From Fidelibacterota bacterium (GTDB taxonomy: Bacteria > Fidelibacterota > Fidelibacteria > Fidelibacterales > Fidelibacteraceae): DNA of 42,727 bases. The stretch lies in contig JAGYLW010000003.1 in assembly GCA_018400915.1 (NCBI GenBank), positions 1-42,727 of the forward strand. The letters are read 5' to 3'. The notes under the pieces are model-generated. The model ran no database searches. It had not been told where the DNA came from and worked only from the letters and a program-made list of their open reading frames with translations. This document shows, one piece after another, positions 1 through 7,369 of the stretch (position 1 is its first letter; each line of letters opens with the position of its first letter). Position numbers and translations under genes: made by a program.

Positions 1-13
1 GATGTACATTGCA

Positions 14-60
14 TTGCGCTTCGTCCCTTCGTCTCAACAGCTCAACTCTAAACTCTCAAC
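14..60. repeat. Short word-like repeats: GCTTCGTC/CCTTCGTC (18-33), then CTCAAC words at 33, 41 and 55
   Basis: Direct reading: gcttcgtc ccttcgtc, then gtctcaacagctcaactctaaactctcaac; intergenic, downstream of umuC. Confidence 0.6.
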
Positions 61-85
61 TGAACTGAGTCGTCAGATGGTGGGG

Positions 86-106
86 ATCCTGAACCAAGTT
101 CAGGAT
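86..106. repeat. Perfect 9-bp inverted repeat ATCCTGAAC-CAA-GTTCAGGAT (intergenic hairpin)
   Basis: Arms 86-94 and 98-106 are exact reverse complements with a 3-nt loop. Confidence 0.8.
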
Positions 107-130
107 GACGGACAGGATGACATGATAAAT

Positions 131-201
131 AATTCGTGCCAATTCGTGTTAATTCGTGGACGGTCTCTCCGTGTAATTCGTGTAAATTCGTGTAATCCGT
201 G
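131..201. repeat. Degenerate tandem repeat of AATTCGTGnn (about 10-bp period)
   Basis: AATTCGTG at 131, 141, 151, 175 and 185, plus AATCCGTG at 194. Confidence 0.8.
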
Positions 202-207
202 GTTACC

Positions 208-231
208 GTCTCAACATCTCAACGACTCAAC
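208..231. repeat. 8-bp tandem repeat (CTCAACnn)x3 overlapping the umuC stop codon
   Basis: CTCAAC at 210, 218 and 226, exactly 8 bp apart; umuC stop (tca on +) at 227-229. Confidence 0.75.
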
Positions 232-1492
232 CTTCTTCCTCCCCGATCTCCAGAAGCTCTTCCCATTGCGTGGTATAGGAACGGCTGCGCCGGCGTTGCC
301 TGAGAGCGTGCTTGTCCCGCAGGCCCTGGTCCCCCAGCCGCAGGGTCCCGCGGCCGTATTTTGCATTCAGCATGTCGACCGCTTTTACGAGACGCATGTC
401 ATCCTCCTCACGGGGGTCCTCACGGAAAAGGTCCCGCTGATAACGGTCCGCCGGAGAAATGTCCAGGAGGATCACTCCCGCCTTTTTATACTGATAGCCG
501 GAACGGTAGATCTTTCCGAGAGCCGTTTTCGCGGTTTTCACCAGCGACAAGGTGTTCTGTGTGGCCGGGAACGGAACCACGATATTTCTGCGGTACTGGG
601 GAAGGTCCTCCCGGAACGCATTGGTATGGATAAAGACCATCATCGAGGAAGCCAGTGACCCCTGGCGGCGCAGTTTTTCGGCACAGGTAACGGTATGACT
701 GCTTACCGCCTGCTCCAGATGCTCCCGGCTCTGCACCATTTCCCCGAAAGACCGGGCGGTGCAAATGGATTTTTTGCTCCGGTCCGACGGCTCCAGGGGG
801 ATCACGGAACCGCCGAGCAGCTCTTTTTTCATCCGCAGTCCGTTCACCGTAAACTCCCGGCGCACAAAGGCATCGGAGAGGGCCGTGAACTGACCCGCAT
901 TTTCTATCCCCATCTTCCGGAGCCTGACGGTGAGCCTCCTGCCCACTCCCCAGAGTTCGCGGACGGGAAAGTTCTCCACTTCTTTTTTTATCTGTTCCGC
1001 ATCCGCAAGTAAAAAACACCCTCCCGTCCCGGGACGTTTTTTGGCGATATGCGTAGCGACCTTTGCCAGCGTCTTGCCCGGCGCGATGCCGATGCTCACG
1101 GGGATCCCGGTGCAGCGCCCGACCTTTTCGCGAAGTGTCCGCGCCGCTTCATACAGGTCGCCGCCTTCTCCGAGGTCCAGGAAAGCCTCATCGATCGAGT
1201 AGATCTCAATATTGCGTGCATGTTCCGAAAGCAGGTTCATCACCCGGCGGCTCATATCCCCGTAAAGGGCGAAATTTGACGAGAACACATGAACCTTCCC
1301 GGCATCGATCAGCCGCCGGTATTTAAAGACCGGCGCTCCCATGGGAATTCCCAGGGCTTTGGCCTCATTGCTGCGGGCGATTACGCAGCCGTCGTTATTT
1401 GAGAGGACGACGACCGGCTTCCCGTTCAGGGACGGATCGAATACGCGTTCACAGGATGCATAAAAATTATTGCAGTCGGTCAGGGCGATCAT
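227..1492 (-). CDS. umuC: Y-family DNA polymerase, UmuC-type (error-prone translesion polymerase)
   Basis: [45 protein letters not shown] and [10 protein letters not shown] motifs; 4-nt overlap with upstream S24 peptidase gene. Confidence 0.95.
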   Translation of the reverse strand: MIALTDCNNFYASCERVFDPSLNGKPVVVLSNNDGCVIARSNEAKALGIPMGAPVFKYRRLIDAGKVHVFSSNFALYGDMSRRVMNLLSEHARNIEIYSIDEAFLDLGEGGDLYEAARTLREKVGRCTGIPVSIGIAPGKTLAKVATHIAKKRPGTGGCFLLADAEQIKKEVENFPVRELWGVGRRLTVRLRKMGIENAGQFTALSDAFVRREFTVNGLRMKKELLGGSVIPLEPSDRSKKSICTARSFGEMVQSREHLEQAVSSHTVTCAEKLRRQGSLASSMMVFIHTNAFREDLPQYRRNIVVPFPATQNTLSLVKTAKTALGKIYRSGYQYKKAGVILLDISPADRYQRDLFREDPREEDDMRLVKAVDMLNAKYGRGTLRLGDQGLRDKHALRQRRRSRSYTTQWEELLEIGEEEG

Positions 1493-1941
1493 GGCTTCAT
1501 CTTTTTGATGACATAGGTCACAATTCCCCAGATCATGAAATCATTGTCTTCGTTGACCGGGATGGGGTCATACCTGTCATTCTCGGGAAGGAGATAACAG
1601 GTGTCCTTTTCCACATGAATGCGTTTGACGGTGAATTCCCCGTCGATAAAGCAGACGGCGATCGCATCGTTCACCGGCTCCAGGGAACGGTCTATTACCA
1701 GCACGTCTCCGTCGTGCATGCCGATATTCTGCATGGAATTCCCCTTGACGCGGCCGTAGAAGGTGGCATTGGGGTTTTTGATAAGCTCCCGGTTCAGGTC
1801 GAGGCTCATGTCCAGGTAATCATCGGCCGGCGAGGGAAATCCGGCGGAGATGTTTTTTGCATACGGCAGCTCCATGCGGCTTTCCGTATCCGCGGTATAA
1901 AAATCCATGGTCTTCATTGTTTTAATTCGCTTCAACTTCAT
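1489..1941 (-). CDS. umuD: UmuD-like S24 (LexA-type) self-cleaving peptidase
   Basis: [22 protein letters not shown]...[25 protein letters not shown]...GEFTVKRI (Ser/Lys dyad context); directly upstream of umuC. Confidence 0.93.
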   Translation of the reverse strand: MKLKRIKTMKTMDFYTADTESRMELPYAKNISAGFPSPADDYLDMSLDLNRELIKNPNATFYGRVKGNSMQNIGMHDGDVLVIDRSLEPVNDAIAVCFIDGEFTVKRIHVEKDTCYLLPENDRYDPIPVNEDNDFMIWGIVTYVIKKMKP

Positions 1942-1962
1942 TCCCGCCGGTCCCGCTTTCCT

Positions 1963-2316
1963 TTATAGCCGGTCATAATCGTCCTCATAACGGATGATAT
2001 CGTCCTCGCCGAAATACGTTCCGGTCTGTATCTCGATCACCGAGGCCGGTCCCTTCCCGTGATTCTCCATCCGGTGCCTGCTGCCTTTCGGGATGTAAAC
2101 GTGGGTGTCGGGCGAATAATTTCCGGTATGCTCTCCCACGGTGATCCGCATGTTCCCTTCCGTCACGATCCAGTGCTCGTTGCGTTTCCGGTGGGACTGC
2201 AGGGAAAGCCTGCAGGCGGGCTTGACCGTGATCTTTTTCACCTTGAAATTCGGGGCGTCCAATAGGACCTCAAAGGTTCCCCAGGGTCTTGTTTCCTTGT
2301 AATTTTCCGACATCAC
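1963..2316 (-). CDS. Cupin, mannose-6-phosphate isomerase type II C-terminal-like
   Basis: RPWGTFEVLLD...LSLQSHRKRNEHWIVTEG...YIPKGSRHRMEN. Confidence 0.9.
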   Translation of the reverse strand: MMSENYKETRPWGTFEVLLDAPNFKVKKITVKPACRLSLQSHRKRNEHWIVTEGNMRITVGEHTGNYSPDTHVYIPKGSRHRMENHGKGPASVIEIQTGTYFGEDDIIRYEDDYDRL

Positions 2317-3269
2317 GCCTCCTTCTGATGATTTGCCTTTGCCGGTTTGCGCCGGATGATCATGAAGAATGAAAACAGCAATACGGCCGAGGCAAGATAC
2401 TGAACGGTGTTCAGTGTGTTCTTATTGATAATATAATCCAGGACCACTGCAGAAAGCGGCCAGAACAGTTCAAAGATCGTTGCCACCGATGCCGGGATGC
2501 GCTTCAGCCCGAAATAATAAATGAACATTGAAAGCGCCCCGCTGGTAAACACGACCACAACAAGCAGTTTCCAGTGCAGGGGCTGGATATCCGGGACGGC
2601 GCGCAGGCTCCCTGCGGAGATAATGAAGATCAGTGAGAGGATCATGGTGCCGCCGAAACGCAATGCGGTCGCCGTTTCAAAACTGACCTCATTGGTGAAG
2701 CGCTTTCCGAAAACCGTGGAGGAACCGAAAGCGAACGCCGCCAGCATGGCGTACAGGGCTGCCGGATCAATAAGGCGGACGTCGCGGAGTCTCAGGTTTG
2801 ACTCGGCAAAGGACAGAAAATATGCGGCCAGAATGGCAAGGACCGCCCAGATATAAAAATCGTCCCGCAACCGCTCTTTCAGGAGAATACGCGCAAGGAG
2901 CAGTGCAAAGACCGGCTGAAGTTTCTGAAGGATCACCACGGTGGCAAGCGTGGTCTGCACTTTTGGATCGTAGGCCGCAAAAAAAGCTTTTGTAATGAAC
3001 AGGGTACCGAGCAGACCGCCCCACAGGCAGATCCAGCTCAGCGAACCCCAGTTCTTCAGCGTCATCCGCTTCACTTCCTGCCGGCCTCTCGCCAGAAAGG
3101 GGATCAGTACGATAAAGCCCAGCGAATGCTCCAGAAAAACCACAAGTCCTGCCGGTAGCTCATAGAACTTCGGGCGGATGAACACACCGTCCAGGCTCCA
3201 AAGAAGGGCGGCAAAGCCGACGGCCAGGGCGCCCGTAATGACCGAAATGTCCGGCTTCCTATTCTTCAT
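2313..3269 (-). CDS. EamA/DMT-superfamily transporter
   Basis: About ten hydrophobic segments, two EamA-like halves; 4-nt overlap with the cupin gene. Confidence 0.88.
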   Translation of the reverse strand: MKNRKPDISVITGALAVGFAALLWSLDGVFIRPKFYELPAGLVVFLEHSLGFIVLIPFLARGRQEVKRMTLKNWGSLSWICLWGGLLGTLFITKAFFAAYDPKVQTTLATVVILQKLQPVFALLLARILLKERLRDDFYIWAVLAILAAYFLSFAESNLRLRDVRLIDPAALYAMLAAFAFGSSTVFGKRFTNEVSFETATALRFGGTMILSLIFIISAGSLRAVPDIQPLHWKLLVVVVFTSGALSMFIYYFGLKRIPASVATIFELFWPLSAVVLDYIINKNTLNTVQYLASAVLLFSFFMIIRRKPAKANHQKEA

Positions 3270-4191
3270 CCCTCTGTTTCCCTTCCTGAATGTCCATGAG
3301 GGTTTTCAGTGCGTTTCTGTGCCCGTTTATCCACGCTGCGGTTCTGTCGACGGCTTCACGGTCCTCCATGTCCGCACGAAGGATCACCCCCGGCCTTTCG
3401 AAAAGGGGGTCCGCATCAATGTGCAAATTTTCGGGCAGCTTCAGTGAAGAAAGGGTTTCCTGCAAGCGCCGCCGGTGCTCCGCGATCACGGGATAGCGCT
3501 CCCGGTACAGATGCATGCGGATCTCCTGCAGGCGCTCCGCGGGCCTTAGCCCTTTGTCGCGCAGAAGCTTGTCAAGTTCCGCCTTTCCCCAGTATTCCGC
3601 GAGTCCGCAGGCATCGCGCCTGGCCGCCTCCTGCAATAAAAGCGCGGCGGACTCCAGCATATTGATCCCGGGATTCCCGTCAAGGAGCGGCCCGAACAGT
3701 TCCCGCAATTCCGCTTCCCGGAAAACCAGTACACGCTTCATCGGGACATGTTTTTGAATGAAATATCGTTTCCATCGGGTATCGTAGCTTTGCAGCAGAC
3801 GGTAATCCTCCCATTGCGGTACGCCGATACCCATTCGCCTGCACCACCGGTCCCGGCAGTGAGGATCCGCATGTTTTTCCAGCAGGACAATAATGTGCGC
3901 TATGTCAAAAATATTCAGTCTGCCGGCGGTCTTTTCAATGCGTACAATATCCCACAGGACCTCTTCATAAGGAATATTTTCCGGGTATGTTACGGCGTAT
4001 GTGAGCTCCGGGCCTCCGCCGGAAGGCAGCCCTCCGGCAAGAACAGGTATCCATTTCCGGCCTTCCCGCCACAACAGGGGAAGGGGAGACCATTTCTCCG
4101 CCGTGCCGCCGCCGGTTCCCGGGGCTTTAAAAAAGAAACGCCTGTCTTCCTTCTCAATCTCTTTATAGCGAACCTTCTGCACCTGTTTCAT
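3259..4191 (-). CDS. Probable degenerate ParB-like protein
   Basis: N-term 'VRYKEIEKEDRRFFFKAP' resembles a ParB N-terminal strand; 'RLNIFDIAHIIVLLEKH' and 'RPAERLQEIRMHLYRERYPVIAEHRRRLQETLSSLKLP..LHIDADPLFERPGVILRADM' resemble C-terminal parts of ParB-like proteins from memory; no canonical GxRRxxA box seen; divergent from dnaA. Confidence 0.45.
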   Translation of the reverse strand: MKQVQKVRYKEIEKEDRRFFFKAPGTGGGTAEKWSPLPLLWREGRKWIPVLAGGLPSGGGPELTYAVTYPENIPYEEVLWDIVRIEKTAGRLNIFDIAHIIVLLEKHADPHCRDRWCRRMGIGVPQWEDYRLLQSYDTRWKRYFIQKHVPMKRVLVFREAELRELFGPLLDGNPGINMLESAALLLQEAARRDACGLAEYWGKAELDKLLRDKGLRPAERLQEIRMHLYRERYPVIAEHRRRLQETLSSLKLPENLHIDADPLFERPGVILRADMEDREAVDRTAAWINGHRNALKTLMDIQEGKQRDEE

Positions 4192-4363
4192 GATGCAGAA
4201 ATACTACATAAAAATTTACTTTTTAAAAAGAAAAAACATTGTCTTTGGGCTGAAAACGCATTAACTTGATATTGGTATTTGAATTAAACTTGCGGTAGTT
4301 ATTTTTGTGAATCAACACCTATCAACAGGGAGCTGAGCTCATTGTCCGCGGAAATCAGGCCTT

Positions 4364-4378
4364 CCCGCCGAAGGCGGG
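4364..4378. repeat. Inverted repeat CCCGCC-GAA-GGCGGG
   Basis: Perfect 6-bp arms, 3-nt loop, inside the candidate origin region. Confidence 0.7.
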
Positions 4379-4632
4379 TCAAGGAAGATTGAACCGGACG
4401 GCAGGCACCCACCGTGAACAAAAGGGTTCATAAAATAGACCGCAAGTTTTTTTATTCCCCGGATTTTTCCGCATGTCCGAAACGGTTTTCCACTACGGTC
4501 CATGTTCGATCTTCGGGACCATTGTGCGCCCCGCGTGATCCCGGCCCGGCGTTTGATGAAATTTATCTGCTCCATTTCAAATTTTTCCTTGGAATTTTAG
4601 AAAAATCCGTTTAAGTTTAAGTACATAATATA

Positions 4633-4641
4633 TGTGGATAA
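4633..4641 (-). promoter_or_regulatory. DnaA box 1 (TGTGGATAA on +; TTATCCACA on -)
   Basis: Exact consensus match. Confidence 0.85.
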
Positions 4642-4643
4642 CA

Positions 4644-4652
4644 TGTGGATAA
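4644..4652 (-). promoter_or_regulatory. DnaA box 2
   Basis: Exact consensus match, 11 bp from box 1. Confidence 0.85.
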
Positions 4653-4774
4653 TTGAAATGGAAGTTCTGGATCGGTTTTTGCCACCTTTTGATGCAAATC
4701 ACAATCATAAGCGTAATTTACTGATCAATAAGGGCTTTTTTTACTTTCCCGCATGTGCGTAAGATGTTAATATA

Positions 4775-6205
4775 ATGTGGATAACTGCGGAATATGATGT
4801 GGATAACTTAGCCTCTTCAGGCCCCGGGACATATGGCGAAACCCGCTGGAACGAATGTTTAAAGGATCTGGAAAATGTGTTGAATCCCCAGAGTTTTTCA
4901 TCCTGGTTTTCTCCCCTGCGTTTCTGTTCCAACGAGAACAATGTGCTTACCCTGGCCGCTCCGAACAAATTTCATATCGAGTTCATCGAATACAATTACT
5001 GGGATACCCTGTCACCGGTCATTGATAAATATTTTCCGGAAAATGAAAAATTACAGTTTGTGATCAACAAGGACATCCGCCCTGAAAATCCGGGTCCCCT
5101 TCCCCCGGACCCGACGGCAGGCATTCCCCGGAAACGGGAAGCCGCCGAAAGGCCCAAGCCCCTGAAAGATCTGTATTCCACTTTCAACAGCCGTTTCACC
5201 TTTGAAGAATTTGTCGAGGGCCCTCATAATCAATTCGCGAAAGTGGCCGCTTCCTCGGTGTCCGAAAATCCCGGCCGCTCCTACAATCCCCTGTTCATTT
5301 ACGGCGGGACCGGCCTGGGAAAAACGCATCTCCTTCAGGCCATCGGAAACCGTGTGCATTCGCGCAATCCCTACAGCCGGGTGATCTATGTCTCCATAGA
5401 TACCTTTATGCGTGATTTTATCGACGCCATACAGAATAACAAGAAGAATGACTTCAGCCTTTTGTATAAGCAGGCCGACATACTGCTGGTGGATGATATA
5501 CAGTTCCTGCGCGAAAGAGTCGGGACACAGGAGCAGTTCTTTCATATATTTAATGACCTGCTTCAACGCGATAAGCAGATCGTTATCACTTCGGACCGCC
5601 CTCCGAAGGAGTTAGAGGGTTTGGAAGAACGTCTTGTGTCCCGTTTTTTATCCGGACTGATGGTGGACGTGCAGGCGCCGGACCTCGAATCGCGCATTGC
5701 GATCCTTCAGCATAAAACGCTGATAGAAAGTCTCGACATCCCCTACGAGGTCCTGGAATTTGTCGCGCAGAACATCAGTTCCAACATCCGTGAGCTGGAG
5801 GGAGCGCTGACCACCATGCTTGCGCGGAGTTCCCTGAATCACGTGGACATCACGCTGGGGCTGGCCAAGGCCGTGCTGATGGATATGAAAGGCGTCAAGC
5901 GGGACCGTATTATCTCCATTGACACGGTCCAGAAAGTCGTGACGCGCTATTACAAGGTCTCTGAAAATGAGATTATCGGCAAGGGCCGCCGTAAAGAGGT
6001 CGCCCTGGCAAGGCAGGTGATGATGTACCTCTGCCGTGAGCTCTGCGACGCCTCGCTGAAGACCATCGGGCTGCGCCTCGGCGGACGCGATCACACCACC
6101 GTGATGTACGGCGTTCGCGAGATAGGAAAACGCATCCGCAGTGACGGAGCCTTTAAAAAAGAGGTCTCCCTCATTACGCAGCAGATAGAATTTGAAGGCG
6201 ACTGA
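4775..6205 (+). CDS. dnaA: Chromosomal replication initiator DnaA (start uncertain: ATG 4775 or GTG 4799)
   Basis: Domain I WNECLKDLENVLNPQSFSSWFSPL; Walker A GGTGLGKTHLLQAIGN; DDIQFL; signature GGRDHTTVMYGVREI. Confidence 0.98.
   Translation: MWITAEYDVDNLASSGPGTYGETRWNECLKDLENVLNPQSFSSWFSPLRFCSNENNVLTLAAPNKFHIEFIEYNYWDTLSPVIDKYFPENEKLQFVINKDIRPENPGPLPPDPTAGIPRKREAAERPKPLKDLYSTFNSRFTFEEFVEGPHNQFAKVAASSVSENPGRSYNPLFIYGGTGLGKTHLLQAIGNRVHSRNPYSRVIYVSIDTFMRDFIDAIQNNKKNDFSLLYKQADILLVDDIQFLRERVGTQEQFFHIFNDLLQRDKQIVITSDRPPKELEGLEERLVSRFLSGLMVDVQAPDLESRIAILQHKTLIESLDIPYEVLEFVAQNISSNIRELEGALTTMLARSSLNHVDITLGLAKAVLMDMKGVKRDRIISIDTVQKVVTRYYKVSENEIIGKGRRKEVALARQVMMYLCRELCDASLKTIGLRLGGRDHTTVMYGVREIGKRIRSDGAFKKEVSLITQQIEFEGD
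4776..4784 (-). promoter_or_regulatory. DnaA box 3, overlapping the first annotated ATG of dnaA
   Basis: Exact consensus match. Confidence 0.8.
4798..4806 (-). promoter_or_regulatory. DnaA box 4, inside the annotated 5' end of dnaA
   Basis: Exact consensus match, 22 bp from box 3. Confidence 0.78.
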
Positions 6206-6248
6206 GGCGGGCTGAACCCGGCTTTCCCCTTGAAGGGATCCCGACAAT

Positions 6249-6280
6249 AAAAAAACACCGGCACAGCAGGACGCCGGGTG
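6249..6280 (-). terminator. Probable rho-independent terminator for the 6347..7360 gene
   Basis: On - strand: CACCCGGC...GCCGGTG stem with one bulged base, followed by T7. Confidence 0.5.
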
Positions 6281-6346
6281 AGATCATCCTGTTGCTTTTT
6301 ATACCCGGATTATGTTTCCCCGCGGGATCTTACTACGGTTGACCGT

Positions 6347-7360
6347 TTACCGCAGGAAACGCCGTATGGTGTTCCGGACTTTATCAATCTCATAGGTGAT
6401 GCCGAGATGTCCGCGGTCGTTGTCCAGAACCAGCGTTTTCGCTCCGGTCTTCCTGGCGAATTCCAGCGCAGGCAGCGGGTGCACGAGATGGTCCTGCCGG
6501 TTCACAATGATCAACATCTCGCTTTTGATGCGCTTCGCCGTTTTATCGAGGTCTCCTCCGTCCCGCCAGCTGATATCGTGCAGCGATATGGCCCGGGACT
6601 GGCAGTAGTAATTGTCCGCCGGAAAGATCCCCGGTGCATAGTCTTCAAAGCCCGCAAGATATTCCGGAAGCGCTTCCGGCGGGATCTCGCGGGCATAGAA
6701 ATCCGGCGTTTTCCCGTTCAGCGCCTGGCTGATCCTCACGGCCTTCATGTACTCCGCCTCGGGGATATCATATTTCCGTCCGAGTTCAATGATCTGCTGT
6801 TCCGCGTCGCAGCGCAGCAGGTCATAGGCGGATTCCCGGGGAGTACACACATACAGCACGGCTTTCGCCGCCATGTCCGGATACGCCGTAATGAACTCAA
6901 AGCCCTGCATACTGCCCATGGAACCGCCCACGACAGCATACAGTTCCCGGATCTTCAGGTATTCCAGAAGCTTGTATTCAGCACGCACCATGTCATTGAT
7001 ACGAACCTCCGGAAAGCTTTCGCCGGACTGGTCGGTGCTGTTCGAAGGGGAACTTGAGATCCCGTTGCCGGGCGCATCCACGGCAATAATGCAAAACCGG
7101 TCGGTGTCAAGGAACGCATGTGTCCTGATCAGGTTCAGAATGTGTCCGGAGCTTCCCCCGAACCAGCTTGGATAAAGAAGGATGTTGGAGCTGTCTGCAT
7201 TGACCTGCCCGATCATCCGGTACCCGATGCGGCAGTCCTCCAGCACTTCCCCGTTAAAAAGCCGCAGATCGCCGATATCTGCGAATTGTTGTTCCCCTCC
7301 CGCAAAAAGGCAGTGCAGGAAAAGTATCGTCAGAAGCAGAAAGCGTTTCATATTCCGCAA
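6347..7360 (-). CDS. Exported alpha/beta hydrolase, homoserine O-acetyltransferase (MetX)-like
   Basis: N-terminal signal MKRFLLLTILFLHCLFAGG; nucleophile elbow VGGSMGSMQ; Asp region IVNRQDHLVHP; His region DRGHLGI. Confidence 0.82.
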   Translation of the reverse strand: MRNMKRFLLLTILFLHCLFAGGEQQFADIGDLRLFNGEVLEDCRIGYRMIGQVNADSSNILLYPSWFGGSSGHILNLIRTHAFLDTDRFCIIAVDAPGNGISSSPSNSTDQSGESFPEVRINDMVRAEYKLLEYLKIRELYAVVGGSMGSMQGFEFITAYPDMAAKAVLYVCTPRESAYDLLRCDAEQQIIELGRKYDIPEAEYMKAVRISQALNGKTPDFYAREIPPEALPEYLAGFEDYAPGIFPADNYYCQSRAISLHDISWRDGGDLDKTAKRIKSEMLIIVNRQDHLVHPLPALEFARKTGAKTLVLDNDRGHLGITYEIDKVRNTIRRFLR

Positions 7361-7369
7361 CCCCGTTGA

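Larger units (their letters stand above)
4192..4806. other. oriC: Candidate chromosomal origin region (oriC) upstream of and overlapping the dnaA start
   Basis: About 580-bp intergenic gap next to dnaA, AT-rich stretch around 4590-4640, four perfect DnaA boxes (TGTGGATAA). Confidence 0.72.

Noticed and set aside
2-658. 218-aa plus-strand ORF at the left edge
   Set aside because: Spans the repeat-word region and then runs antisense to umuC; an artefact of repeats lacking stops.
4319-4327. CTATCAACA as a further DnaA box
   Set aside because: Two mismatches from TTATCCACA, isolated and unsupported by neighbouring boxes.
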